A program made the position numbers and the translations under genes. Positions 12,151 through 23,926 of a stretch of 64,000 nt of DNA are shown here, piece by piece. Below the pieces are notes generated by a model. It saw only the letters and a program-made list of their open reading frames with translations. It was not told the DNA's origin and made no database searches. Source of the stretch: Omphiscola glabra (taxonomy: Eukaryota > Mollusca > Gastropoda > Lymnaeidae); contig OZ024810.1 in assembly GCA_964017045.1 (NCBI GenBank), positions 8,115,562-8,179,561 on the forward strand. The letters run 5' to 3'. Positions within the stretch are counted from its first letter, which is position 1; each line of letters begins with the position of its first letter.

Positions 12151-12439
12151 TGGTCGTATTAGTTCAACAAACAATTTTTCACTTGTAAATATTATGAGTC
12201 GATTGTGAACAAGCACATATCATGAAATTTATTCACAAATTACGTGAACTGAAGATAGCCATTACCACAATAATTAAACTTCAACTATGTATGTATAAAA
12301 CACATTGGAGTAATATAATATAACTATGTAAAAAATATTAGTTTTTTTTTGTTTCGTTTTTCGCTTGATCCTCCTATTGTTATTCAATAATTTCAATTGA
12401 ATGAGTCTACAACTGTGCACGGGTCTTGGTTAAGTGAAT

Positions 12440-12832
12440 GACGTGAGACTGGCAGTGCACAAAGTGTGCATTCCGTGATAAGGGCAATGCACAAAGTGTG
12501 CATTACGTGATAATGGCAGTGCACAAAGTGTGCATTCCGTGATACTGGCAGTGCACAAAGTGTGCATTCCGTGATACTGGCAGTGTACAAAGTGTGCGTT
12601 CAGTGATACTGGCAGTGCGCAAAGTGTGCATTCTGTGATACTGGCAGTGTACAAAGTGTGCATTCCGTGATACTGGCAGTGTACAAAGTGTGCGTTCAGT
12701 GATACTGGCAGTGCGCAAAGTGTGCATTCCGTGATACTGGCAGTGTACAAAGTGTGCGTTCAGTGATACTGGCAGTGCGCAAAGTGTGCATTCCGTGAGA
12801 CTATCAATGCACAAAGTGTGCATTCCGTGGAC
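12440..12832. repeat. 32-bp minisatellite, about 12 copies
   Basis: The unit core is CAGTGCACAAAGTGTGCATT. In the middle of the array, copies with GTGTACAAAGTGTGCGTTCA alternate with copies carrying GTGCGCAAAGTGTGCATTC, a 64-bp dimeric period. Confidence 0.93.
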
Positions 12833-12929
12833 TGTGCAGTTACACGATTAGTGCGTAACATAATAATATACTTTTACATCATTCAAATGTTAGAAGATGT
12901 TTGTCTGGCCGCTAGGGCTATGCTTTGAC

Positions 12930-13072
12930 AAGTTGAAGGACCAGAAACAAAATGTGGGGAGTTTGAAAGTCTGTTGAAGACCAGACACAAAATGTGGGGA
13001 GTTTGAAAGTCTGTTGAAGACCAGACACAAAATGTGTGGAGTTTGAAAGTCTTTTGAAGACCAGTCACAAAA
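12930..13072. repeat. 40-bp minisatellite, 3.5 copies
   Basis: GTTTGAAAGTCTGTTGAAGA recurs exactly every 40 bp. Confidence 0.92.
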
Positions 13073-13149
13073 GACGAACGACAAACTTTTTAAAAAATGA
13101 GATTTTAAAACTTATTTCTTTAATTCAAATGATGTTATTTCCATTGCAG

Positions 13150-13510
13150 CGTCCAGTACACAGTTTGGTGCACTCATAATATGCACATACAGTTTGGTGC
13201 ACTCATAACATGCACATAAAGTTGTGCACTCATAATATGCACATACAGTTTGGTGCACTCATAACATGCACATACAGTTTGGTGCACTCATAGCATGCAC
13301 ATACAGTTTGGTGCACTCATAGCATGCACATACAGTTTGGTGCACTCATAGCATGCACATACAGTTTGTCGCAATCATAACATGCACATACAGTTTGTCG
13401 CAATCATAACATGCACATACAGTTTGGTGCAATCATAATATGCACATACAGTTTGGTGCAATCATAATATGCACATACAGTTTGGTGCAATCATAACATG
13501 CACATACGGT
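13150..13510. repeat. 29-bp minisatellite, about 12 copies
   Basis: The unit core is ATGCACATACAGTTTGGTGC. Variants (CACTCATAGC, CAATCATAAT) are clustered in blocks of three to four. Confidence 0.93.
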
Positions 13511-13574
13511 TTATAAAAACACACTAACCTTAAATGCATCGTTTACCCCACAACTACTTATTTCTTTACATCTG

Positions 13575-14165
13575 ATTATACAAAATATGGGTGTATAGCA
13601 CAAAATAAAAGATGGGTGTATAGCACAAAACAAAAGATGGATGTATAGCACAAAACAAAAGATGGGTGTGTAGCACAATACAAAATATGGGTGTGTAGCA
13701 CAATACAAAAGATGGATGTGTAGCACAATACAAAATATGGGTGTGTAGCACAATACAAAAGATGGGTGTGTAGCACAATACAAAAGATGGGTGTGTAGCA
13801 CAATACAAAATATGGGTGTGTAGCACAATACAAAAGATGGGTGTGTAGCACAATACAAAATATGGGTGTGTAGCACAATACAAAAGATGGGTGTGTAGCA
13901 CAATACAAAAGATGGGTGTATAGCACAATACAAAAGATGGGTGTGTAGCACAATACAAAAGATGGGTGTGTAGCACAATACAAAAGATGGGTGTGTAGCA
14001 CAATACAAAATATGGGTGTGTAGCACAATACAAAAGATGGGTGTGTAGCACAATACAAAATATGGGTGTGTAGCACAATACAAAAGATGGGTGTGTAGCA
14101 CAATACAAAAGATGGGTGTGTAGCACAATACAAAAGATGGGTGTGTAGCACAATACAAAAGATTA
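13575..14165. repeat. 25-bp minisatellite, about 24 copies
   Basis: The unit core is GGGTGTGTAGCACAATACAA. The left four copies differ (GTATAGCACAAAACA). Minus-strand frames of about 200 codons open in all three registers, because 25 is not a multiple of three and the unit lacks stops in every frame of that strand. This is not a gene. Confidence 0.95.
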
Positions 14166-14169
14166 CCGG

Positions 14170-15735
14170 TAGCACAAAGTATAACCAGCATTCCCAAATA
14201 TTTGTTAGGCCATTCTTGCTCCCAACAATGATGTTGTCGTGACTTCCTTTTCAATGTTAAATCATAATAAATTGACAGATCAGTTTGACTCTATAGTAAG
14301 TTCAGTGGTGTACCTGAGGTGTGCGAAGGGGGGATAGAACGTCCCCGGGTGGCACTTTTGGGAGGTTTATATAAATGATGTCTGGGAATTTGTAGGCGCA
14401 CTTTTGGGTAGTTCGCCCCCGGGGTGTCATATAGCCATGGCATGACACCGATTGTATGACTTATGTGTTTGTGTCATGAGTCATGGAGTATGGCTCGCAC
14501 TGTTGCGTTTTTTTGGAAAAACAAAATACAGGATTTAGCTGTCAACATTATTTTGTTTTTGTAGTTGTTTTTTTTTTCCTTTTAAAAGTACTTCAACGGT
14601 ATTCAGTACCGTTATTTCTAATCCAAAATTTTAACCAATTCTTAACCCCCCCCCCCCCCCAAAAAAAAAACCCACCCCAACCGTCACCACGAAATGGTGA
14701 CTTTAAATATTAAATTTTAACGTTGGTGATTTATTTGTTTCGTAAAAAAAAAAAAAATAACTGTTAACATTTTTCATGATCAAGCAGCCTGATAGATGGC
14801 GCTCCGTTTCTACACTGCCGCTTACTGCAGTACAATCATTTTCTGGCGTTTGGCCATTATAAGAATTCTTGAAACGTAGCCGTTATGTAAACAGAAAGCC
14901 ACGAACACGTTTCAGAAGTTCGCTCTTTTTTTTCACTACTTGTCATATTCATGAAGGAGATGCCTGCTTAATGTACTAGTGCTATTCAAACATGTCCTTT
15001 TGAGGCTATTTTAAGAACAAGAAGAAAAAGTGCTCGATATTGGAAAATCCCAACGAAGAGAGCCAGGATATTTTTAGTAACAAATTGCAATGTTGACGTT
15101 TGGCTGGCTAAACTAGCTTCAAGGCGGGGAGCCAGGGGATTTAGGTGGGGGGGGGGGGGGGTGTAGGATTGGCTGGGCGTGAATTTGAATCGTATCCTAT
15201 TAGATTAAGTTGTATAGATTGAAGGCTGTGATATAAAAAAAAAATGTCGGGATTATTTTTAAATCTATTAGAGGGCGGACGAGTTTGGGACGACACGAGT
15301 AAATTGTCATTGATTCTCAAGTTCCAACAAATCTCCCACATTGGTGCAACTAGGGCCATACCAAGGAAAAGCGGCGCCTATGGTGAAGCCTGGAAATCGC
15401 ACCCACGGTCTGTAGGAAAATAGTGCCGCCCGGGGGGCGGGAAAAGAACGATATAGGCGCCCATTGTCTTTTTTTAGTACATGGTATCTTATCGTTTCAT
15501 TCACCATAAACGTTCCTGGTATAGTCGATTTTGATGCCCCCACCCTTGTTGTTGGCACTTTGGGAGAGTGCACTTCCACCCCCCCTGCTTGTAACATGGT
15601 CCTGGAGGACTCTCAACGTAATAGATAGGTCAGGGGTTCTCAAAGGGGGTGTCCCTCTGGCGGTGTGGGTGGCAGAAACACAAGATGCAGGAAAGGTGAT
15701 AAAAATCAAGTTTATTTTTGTATTAAAGAAGCATT
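14170..15735. other. unassigned sequence between minisatellites
   Basis: Includes solo hAT-like ends (CAGTGGTGTACC near 14309; CAGGGGTTCTCAAA near 15631), a C run with A run at 14645-14670 and a G run at 15147-15161. No gene is supported. Confidence 0.45.
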
Positions 15736-15737
15736 GT

Positions 15738-16046
15738 TATACGTGGGGGTGCGGGTGATGTGAGGGGCCCGGGTGATAAGTGAGGGGTGCGGGTGATACG
15801 TGAGGGGCGCGGGTGATACGTGAGGGGTGCGGGTGATACGTGAGGGGTGCGGGTGATATGTGAGGGGTGCGGGTGATGTGAGGGGCGCGGGTGATGTGAA
15901 GGGCGCGGGTGGTGTGAGGGGTGCGGGTGATGTGAGGGGTGCGGGTGGTGTGAGGGGCGCGGGTGGTGTGAGGGGCGCGGGTGATGTGAGGGGTGCGGGT
16001 GATGTGAGGGGTGCGGGTGATGTGAGGGGTGCGGGTGATAAGTTTT
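15738..16046. repeat. 18-20-bp G-rich minisatellite, about 16 copies
   Basis: GGGTGATGTGAGGGGTGC units, with a 20-bp GATACGTGAGG form on the left and an 18-bp GATGTGAGG form on the right. It is strongly G-rich on the plus strand. Confidence 0.93.
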
Positions 16047-17370
16047 GAAAGCGAGAAAGGGGTTGAGAGAAATGTTTGGATATTAAGAAGGGGCGCGGCG
16101 CCACAAAAGATTCGGAAGAGCACCTGTGGTAGATGAAGGGTGCGTTCATTTGATAGTTCACTATGAACGAAGCTCACTTCTCAGTTCTGGACTCATTTCA
16201 TTTCACGTTGCATTGTTGGTCTCCAGTCAAATCCAAACTAATTTGTTTGTATGTGTCGTAGGACAATCCAGAGGCGATCATAGGGAAGGGGGGAAAAGGG
16301 GAGGAGGCGGTGTTATTGACACTCTTCAATTACCATAATACGTCATCAGTCAAAACAAGTGTTGTTCCGGATTGAAGTTAAATTTAAACGGCTATTCTTT
16401 CATTGGTGAGAAAACTAATTCTTTTGTTGACGCAAAGAAATAGAAATGTTTTGTTTTTAAACAATTTAAAGATTTTTTTTTTTTAAATGTCTGATCTGGT
16501 TCATGTTTGCGTAAGCCACCCATCCATACGAGCCTGTAAGAATATATCTCTCTATGCTCTCCTGTAAAAGTGATCGCACGTCGGTCTGGCATTTCATCGA
16601 GATACACAGCGCGCACTATTTTTCTATCTCTGCCACGGAAACCCCAGTCGCCATTTCTCCACACTTTCTCTACGTACGGAATACACTAAAAGAATAGCAG
16701 TTTAAATAGCACATTGAAACCGGAACAACACGGCAGTTTACTAACCGACGGTGAAGTGGTAGATTACCCCCCCCCCCCCCCAATAATATGGCAATGCATG
16801 TTGTTCAATTATAATATTTTTATTTTTGTGTTAGTTTTTTATTTTTGTATTTAATTTTTATTAATTAATTATTTTTATAATAATGATTTCAGGGGGGGGG
16901 GGGGAGCCTTCATTTTTTTTTCTCCGATGATCCACCAATAGGACTGGTATATACTCTGGGTTTAATATTTCACTTTTGGGGGGGGGGGGTGCTTTTTTTG
17001 CAACTACAAAAAAAAAATTACATTAACTAGCGCATTCGAAAACGTCATTTAAATGTTTGGGCTATTGTAATTAATGCACCCACCTTCAGCGACCCGACAT
17101 CAACGCCCCTGGCGTGTGTGATGATTCGGGTGCTGGTCACAGCTGCGGTCGGTATTTGGGTCCACTTCTACGTCTAATGCTTGGGGCCCCAAGTATTCAA
17201 ACGTTCGGGTACAGGGAAGGGCGTGGTAAAAGATAACATGTGTATCCAGAATATGTGTACACGTTCCCCTCGGTCGTCATAAACAGGGAACTAACGCAAA
17301 CTTTAAATTGGAAGCTCGTGATGACCGTGTTTAACATGGTTTGTAGGCGCTGAACTTTGGTGCGCTACTA
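16046..17370. other. unassigned sequence, G and C runs
   Basis: Three long homopolymer runs occur (C at about 16767-16780, G at about 16893-16904 and 16979-16990) within AT-rich DNA. Apart from the open frame noted separately, nothing is recognisable. Confidence 0.5.
16392..16664 (-). other. unrecognised protein-like open frame
   Basis: A minus-strand frame of 90 codons lies outside any repeat. Its middle part (residues about 5-55) has balanced amino-acid use with several Trp, Arg and Asp and no low complexity, unlike neighbouring frames. I recognise no domain. It could be a decayed transposon frame or a chance frame; upstream there is a TTTTAG acceptor-like site near 16690. Confidence 0.2.
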
Positions 17371-17374
17371 TGAG

Positions 17375-17552
17375 ATGCACCTATGGGATGCACCTATGAG
17401 ATGCACATATGAGATGCACATATGAGATGCACCTATGAGATGCACCTATGAGATGCACCTATGAGATGCACCTATGAGATGCACCTATGAGATGCACCTA
17501 TGAGATGCACATATGAGATGCACCTATGAGATGTACCTATGAGATGCACCTA
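17375..17552. repeat. 13-bp minisatellite, about 14 copies
   Basis: The unit is GAGATGCACCTAT, with CATAT variants. Confidence 0.94.
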
Positions 17553-17572
17553 AGAGTATAATCCTGGTAGAA

Positions 17573-17665
17573 CTAAGACTTAAAGGTGCCATCGCTGGTT
17601 ACACTAAGACTTAAAGGTGCCATCGCTGGTTACACTAAGACTTAAAGGTGTTATCGCTGGTTAAA
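17573..17665. repeat. 31-bp minisatellite, 3 copies
   Basis: AAGACTTAAAGGTGCCATCG recurs every 31 bp directly after the 13-bp array. Confidence 0.92.
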
Positions 17666-17768
17666 CTCACAAATGACTGAAAAGGTTTGCGTCTGTTCCC
17701 AGTCCTCGTATTTGACGTGTAACTATGGCAACACATGAACGCGATATTACAGTATATTTATGGTCCCC

Positions 17769-18032
17769 AAATGAGCACAGAACTACTACAACAAATGAGC
17801 ACAGAACTACTACAACAAATGAGCACAGAACTACTACAACAAATGTGCACAGAACTACTACAAAAAATGAGCACAGAACTACTACAAAAAATGAGCACAG
17901 AACTACTACAAAAAATGAGCACAGAACTACTACAACAAATGAGCACAGAACTACTACAACAAATGAGCACAGAACTACTACAACAAATGAGCACAGAACT
18001 ACTACAACAAATTAGCACAGAACTACTACAAC
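17769..18032. repeat. 24-bp minisatellite, 11 copies
   Basis: The unit core is ATGAGCACAGAACTACTACA. Frames of about 100-140 codons open on both strands because the period is a multiple of three. Confidence 0.94.
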
Positions 18033-18039
18033 TGCACGG

Positions 18040-19100
18040 TGCCCAAATGAAGGTGTTATGAAATACCCTCATCTTTAACCCTTTTCTCCGAGATAGGCTG
18101 TGGGCGGTGGCCTTGAAATTCGCCTGACCTTGACATATGGACCTCGACACGCTCCACCGAAACCCTTTCGTTTGGGTCAACATCCTCTGTCGATTTGGTG
18201 CCGCAAGCGTGCGATGGTACCACCAAGATGTTTAATGCCATCAGGATGTTTAATGCAGATAAACATCTTTAGTGTAGAAATTAAGATTTAGACCTATATA
18301 TGAGGCCAGGGCCGTACAAAGGGTGGGGACCAAAGGTCCGTTGGCCCCGTAAGACCAAAAAAAAAAAAAACCCGTCATTATACATACTCAAATATATCTA
18401 TAAAAAAATACATTCTATACATTATGGGGAGAGACGCCAAAATTTTGGGCCCTCGGGTGCTCTTTTTTTTCTTTGACATGGACCTTTTTGCAGCAATGGA
18501 ATGATGGGAAATGTGACAAATTTTGAGTTAATAGAGAAGGGGAAAAAAACTTTCGCAATACACCGGAAGGAAACACATGATGTTATCATTATAATCCGAA
18601 CAAGTCGATTCTTTGACGGTTTTCCACATTTAATCTTAATCTTAATCATTAAATGAGAAATGATTAGTCGAGGCTCCGTGACGTCAGGTGATGAGGTGGA
18701 GAGATTGAGACATAAAAGGTCAAAATATACTCATAAATAATATTCTCCGGCTGGGCAAAGCTTCCCTCGCCTACAACAAGCCAATGGATGTGTAGGTGGG
18801 TGTGTATGTGTGTGTGCGCGCAGATTGAAAGTATTGATAGCTCTGCTTTGGTTGTCTTCAAAACAGATTAATACTTGAATTCATTGCCCCCAGCCCAGGG
18901 GGCCTTTTTTTTTAACAGCTGAGTGACGTCTTCCTTGTTTAAGAAAAGATCTGCACTGTAACAAAAGGGGTCAATTATTTTTTTTTAAATAATAAGTCCG
19001 GCCCTCCCTGCTTTCATAACTGTACAGCGGTTCTTATGGTAGGTTCGTTGGGGGGGGGGGATAACCGTTAACATTCCATTAATTTGGGAACTCTATTTTG
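18040..19100. other. unassigned sequence; solo hAT-like end
   Basis: CAGGGCCGTACAAAGG near 18306 resembles a hAT terminus, but I find no convincing partner. The rest is AT-rich with homopolymer tracts. Confidence 0.4.
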
Positions 19101-19107
19101 TTAATAG

Positions 19108-19352
19108 CACAAAACAGTTACTGCAAAAAGTAATACTACAAACACTAATCCCCAAAAAAGTTACTGCAAAAAGTAATACTAAAAACACTAATCACAAAAA
19201 TGTTACTGCAAAAAGTAATACTAAAGACACCAATCACAAAAATGTTACTGCAAAAAGTAATACTAAAGACACCAATCACAAAAAGTTACTGCAAAAAGTA
19301 ATACTAAAAACACCAATCACAAAATGTTACTGCAAAAAGTAATAAAGACATT
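19108..19352. repeat. 42-bp minisatellite, about 6 copies
   Basis: GTTACTGCAAAAAGTAATAC recurs every 42 to 43 bp. Confidence 0.92.
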
Positions 19353-19537
19353 TAACAGAAATAAAAATTACTGAAATCAATGCTTCAATAGATGCAAATA
19401 TGACGAATACAAAATACATTAGATGCATATAATGACTAGTCAATGGGGCAACTATACCTTATCACAAAACACAATAATTTCGACTAATGCACGTGGATGC
19501 CGCCATCTTGATTTTCTGATTTAAAACAGCATGAAGG

Positions 19538-19728
19538 CAGTGGCGTAGCAAAGGTTAGTGCTGCCCGGGGGAAAACGAGATTCTTACCATCACCCCAACA
19601 CACACACACATACACACACACAAAAGTTGGTAGACAATGCTGCCCCTCAATTTGATATTTATTTATTTTTTAAACTTGCAACCGGGAGAGGTCTGCCCTC
19701 TCCTAACCACCCCCTCCCTACGCCAGTG
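19538..19728. mobile_element. hAT-like MITE remnant
   Basis: The left end is CAGTGGCGTAGCAAAGG and the right end CCCTACGCCAGTG. The flanks do not give a clear duplication, and a CA tract lies inside. Confidence 0.45.
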
Positions 19729-19800
19729 CACGTTGTCCTATTGTTATTAACATACCCCCCCTCCCCGGTGCCTTTTTTGAAACAAGGAAAATCCGCCCCA

Positions 19801-20186
19801 AATGGACTACGATGAGTCACTCCCTTGTTTTGTCACGTGATACGTGTAAGCCTTCGGTAGCCTATGCTACACATAACAACACATAACAACAGACAACAAC
19901 TGATCAGCCATTATCATTAATTTTAAAGCAAAATTTTTGTCTCCATCAGCGCTTCCGCAATGTTAATTAAAAATTTTACTTTTCAAAATATTCTTGAATA
20001 CACGTGTTTTTTTTAAAATGACATACATTAAATGTGACAATAATTATAATTCAGTTATGATTAAAGGAAGAAAGTTGTTTGAAGAAAATTTTGTGAGCGA
20101 CTAGTGTGTTGCAGACAGCCTACCGGAAGTCTTACTCGTACTTACGCTTATCACGTGACAAAACAATCCACTCATCGTAGTCCATT
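19801..20186. mobile_element. inverted-repeat DNA element, unknown type
   Basis: Ends AATGGACTACGATGAGT and its exact reverse complement ACTCATCGTAGTCCATT are 17-bp perfect inverted repeats. Weaker inverted similarity extends to about 60 bp, including TTTTGTCACGTGATA against TATCACGTGACAAAA. The interior is AT-rich with no frame. The size fits a MITE; I could not identify the target duplication. Confidence 0.65.
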
Positions 20187-20439
20187 GGTTCAAAGATTTG
20201 AAGCGGATATTGAGACAGAGCAGTGTACTCAATTTCCGCTTTCTGGCTATCATGAAGGCTCGGAATTCCCACGATTTTAAACACTATTCAAACGGCGGAA
20301 ACAAACCACAGACAGCTGCCTGTAAGATTAAACGAATTCTAACTTTAAAAATGTGTTAATGACAAACGGAGCCTCAAATGGATCTATTCATCGAGGTCTT
20401 TTCATGTTGTCAGAATTCATAGACATTTCCCAGCTGAGG

Positions 20440-20682
20440 AATACATGACGCCACGTAGTGACATTTGGCGCCGTGAAGTGGAAGCAGATACCAAGAAACT
20501 TGGCCACACTTGGGGGGAAGCTGGAGAGATTGGCTCAGGATCGCGATGCCTGGAGGACTCTTGTAGGTGGTCTATGTCCTAGGAAGGATCACGTTGATGA
20601 AGATCGTCTGCTGTTCCTCGAGGACGAAGAGGCGAAAGAAGAAGAAGAAGAAGGCTGTGAATCCAGCCACAGACTCTGAGAC
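20440..20682 (+). mobile_element. LINE ORF2 C-terminal remnant
   Basis: The plus-strand frame ends in KLERLAQDRDAWRTLVGGLC, a typical C-terminus of non-LTR retrotransposon ORF2. The preceding part (TWRREVEADTKKLGHTWG) lies in another frame, so one indel separates them. It is heavily 5'-truncated and followed directly by a minisatellite. Confidence 0.7.
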
Positions 20683-20940
20683 TTTGCTTTAGTTAGTGCT
20701 ACATAAACAGACTCTGAGACTTTGCTTTAGTTAGTGCTACATAAACAGACTCTGAGACGTTGCTTTAGTTAGTGCTACATAAACAGACTCTGAGACGTTG
20801 CTTTAGTTAGTGCTACATAAACAGACTCTGAGACTTTGCTTTAGTTAGTGCTACATAAACAGACTCTGAGACTTTGCTTTAGTTAGTGCTACATAAACAG
20901 ACTCTGAGACTTTGCTTTAGTTAGTGCTACATAAAGCTAT
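20664..20940. repeat. 38-bp minisatellite, 7 copies
   Basis: AGACTCTGAGACTTTGCTTT recurs every 38 bp with almost no divergence (only CTTT or CGTT), so it is young. It abuts the LINE C-terminus. Confidence 0.95.
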
Positions 20941-21139
20941 CCAACAGTTGTGGCACTTATGTCAACTTTGTTGCTGCTTCTTTTTGGCTGGGGGGGGGGG
21001 GGGGTTAATCGGTTACCAGGGTGCCCCCGTGCAAAAGCCTGAGTTTAGGCGCCCTCTTCACCTACAAAGTGTCACAAGTATATATTAACATATATATTTT
21101 CTCCCCGCTCTCCTAGCCCTCTTTTTTTTACCCGATAGT

Positions 21140-21325
21140 CGTAAGGTAATGTACATTTGTTGGAGGTTGGGTTGGTATTTATGAGGTGATGTACATTTGT
21201 TGGAGGTTGGGTTGGTATTGGTAAGCTGGTGTACATTTGTTGGATGTTGGGTTTGTATTGATAATGTGATGTACATTTGTTGGATGTTGGGTTGGTATTG
21301 ATAAGGTTATGTACATTTGTTGGGA
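21140..21325. repeat. 38-bp minisatellite, about 5 copies
   Basis: The unit core is TGTACATTTGTTGGATGTTG. Confidence 0.9.
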
Positions 21326-21439
21326 TTGTTTTGATCGTGTTGATGTTTTAAGTTCCCGTAATGTAGATACGAAAGACGTGTAAAGCCAACCTGGTTCTGT
21401 AAGTAGGCCTACTCCTGGTAAAGAAATATGTGGTGCAAA

Positions 21440-22728
21440 TGTCTAGCACGTTTCCCCCGTCGGAGTGACGTGTCCAAGTTCTTACATGTCCACCTAACCT
21501 CTGAGTGAAGTGTACAGTTCTTACATGTCCCACCTAGCCTCAGAGAGAAGTGTCCCAGTTCTTACATGTCCCACCTAACCTCGGAGTGAAGTGTACAGTT
21601 CTTGCATTTCCCACCTAGCCTCAGAGTGAAGTGTCCCAGTTCTTACATGTCCCATCTAACCTCGGAGTGAAGTGTACAGTTCTTGCATTTCCCACCTAGC
21701 CTCAGAGTAAAGTGTCCCAGTTCTTACATGTCCCATCTAACCTCGGAGTGAAGTGTCTCAGTTCTTACATGTCCCACCTAACCTCGGAGTGAAGTGTCTC
21801 AGTTCTTACATGTCCCACCTAACCTCGGAGTGAAGTGTCCCAGTTCTTACATGTCCCACCTAACCTCGGGGTGAAGTGTCCCAGTTCTTACATGTCCCAC
21901 CTAACCTCAGAGTGAAGTGTCCCAGTTCTTACATGTCACAACTAACCTCGGAGTGAAGTGTACAGTTCTTACATGTCCCACCTAGCCTCAGAGTGAAGTG
22001 TCCCAGTTCTTAAATGTCCCACCTAACCTCGGAGTGAAGTGTCCCAGTTCTTAAATGTCCCACCTAACCTCGGAGTGAAGTGTCCCAATTATTACATGCC
22101 CCACCTAACCTCAGAGTGAAGTGTCCCAATTATTACATGCCCCCACCAACATCGGAGTGAAGTGGCTCAGTTCTTACATGTCCCACCTCACCTCGGAGTG
22201 AAGTGTCCCAGTTCTTACATGTCCCACCTAACCTAGGGGTGAAGTGTCCCAGTTCTTACATGCCCTACCTAACCTCGGGGTGAAGTGTTCCAGTTCTTGC
22301 ATGTCCCACCTAACCCAGGGGTGAAGTGTCCCAGTTCTTACATGTCCCACCTACCCTAGGGGTGAAGTGTCCCAGTTCTTACATGTCCCACCTCACCTCG
22401 GAGTGAAGTGTCCCAGTTCTTACATGTCCCACCTCACCTCGGAGTGAAGTGTCCCAGTTCTTACATGTCCCACCTCACCTCGGAGTGAAGTGTCCCAGTT
22501 CTTACATGTCCCACCTCACCTCGGAGTGAAGTGTCCCAGTTCTTACATGTCCCACCTCACCTCGGAGTGAAGTGTCCCAGTTCTTACATGTCCCACCTCA
22601 CCTCGGAGTGAAGTGTCCCAGTTCTTACATGTCCCACCTCACCTCGGAGTGAAGTGTCCCAGTTCTTACATGTCCCACCTCACCTCGGAGTGAAGTGTCC
22701 CAGTTCTTACACGTCCCACCTAACATCG
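21440..22728. repeat. 41-bp minisatellite, about 31 copies
   Basis: The unit core is AGTGAAGTGTCCCAGTTCTT. The left two thirds are variable, while about ten units from 22390 to 22700 are essentially identical, marking recent amplification at the right end. Confidence 0.96.
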
Positions 22729-22729
22729 C

Positions 22730-23584
22730 CTACTGTGAGCCTTAATATCTAAAATGCCCTTCGGTGTGTGCAGACGAGAGGCTGGGGACTTCCACCGTTT
22801 GACAAATGCTTTCTTTTCATTTCTTTGTATATGTGTACTGAAATTAGCGCGGACCGGAGATGCATCGCATTTTAAATGTCCGACCTTGACCTGTGATGGC
22901 TGAATCATTGTGTATACGTGTTGCGCGTCCTTAGAACGGTCCATTGTTCAGGGCTTGTGGCGTTCAAGTTACTGGGTATTCAAAGAACAACCTTTTCAGA
23001 TTCAGCGTTTGTCATTTTACAGCAAGATGTAGGGGCGTAGCTATGGTAAGTCCCCCCCCCCCCCCCGGGGCGGATCAAGTGTTTTGTCGCCCACTTCTAT
23101 GAGAAAAGAAAAACAAACTCAGCCGTTGGCCGAAAAAAGATGTCCTTCAAAATTAAGGGGGAAAAAATTACCTCCCTGGGGTGACATCCCCTTTGCACCC
23201 CCCCCCCCCCCCGCCTCATATGCTACTGTCTTGACATTTGTGAACCTTTTCCGTTAATTGTTCATTTCTTTGTTTATATAACAAACTTTCTATAACAAAG
23301 TCTGGATATACATCATTATGGCATAGGCTTAGGCAAGGGGTATACTAAGTCACCTAGATATTATAGGCCCTAATGAAAGAATTCGAACGTCTATATTTCT
23401 AGGCGCTGAGAGCGGGGCAAAAAAATCAGATGTTTTGATCTTTGTCCCCGTGAATAACGTGGAGATTCCCTAAACCCTTGTCACGTGGTACACAGCACTA
23501 ATTGAACCTGTGATAGCAACCGGATCTTCCCAGTTAGCTAGCAGCAGATGATAATTGTTGTCGAAATGGCTATCCCCTCTACCC
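22730..23584. other. unassigned sequence
   Basis: Two long C runs at about 23047-23063 and 23199-23212. No supported gene. Confidence 0.5.
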
Positions 23585-23853
23585 CGGTTACCGGAAATTT
23601 GATCGAAAGAAATTTCGTCGACGGAAATTTGATCGAATCTTTTTTTCAGTTCACACGTTAAAATTTTCGTCAAATTTCTTTTTGAACGCACTGTACCATA
23701 TAGTAAAACAAAATAATGCGTTGAAAAAGAAATTTGACGCACAATTTTAACGTATAAACTAAAAAAAAGATTCGACCAAATTTCCGTTCCATCAAATTTC
23801 CGTCGATCAATTTTCCGTCGACGAAATTTCTTTCGATCAAATTTCCGGATACG
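23585..23853. mobile_element. 269-bp hairpin element, Mutator-like candidate
   Basis: Two arms of about 100 bp are inverted copies of each other (left CCGGAAATTTGATCGAAAG, right CTTTCGATCAAATTTCCGG) and carry internal GGAAATTTGATCGA sub-repeats. Direct repeats CCTCTACCC (23576-23584 and 23854-23862) fit a 9-bp target duplication, the size typical of Mutator-like elements. There is no coding capacity. Confidence 0.65.
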
Positions 23854-23926
23854 CCTCTACCCTCGATTGGAGATTGTTTTTTTTTTAATGAGAAGAATTA
23901 AGTGTTAGGTTATCTTTAGCATGGGC

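Noticed and set aside
13511..14254. 247-codon minus frame rich in Cys, His and Tyr
   Set aside because: A 25-bp repeat that lacks stops in all three minus frames. The peptide repeat cycles every 25 residues as expected for a non-triplet period.
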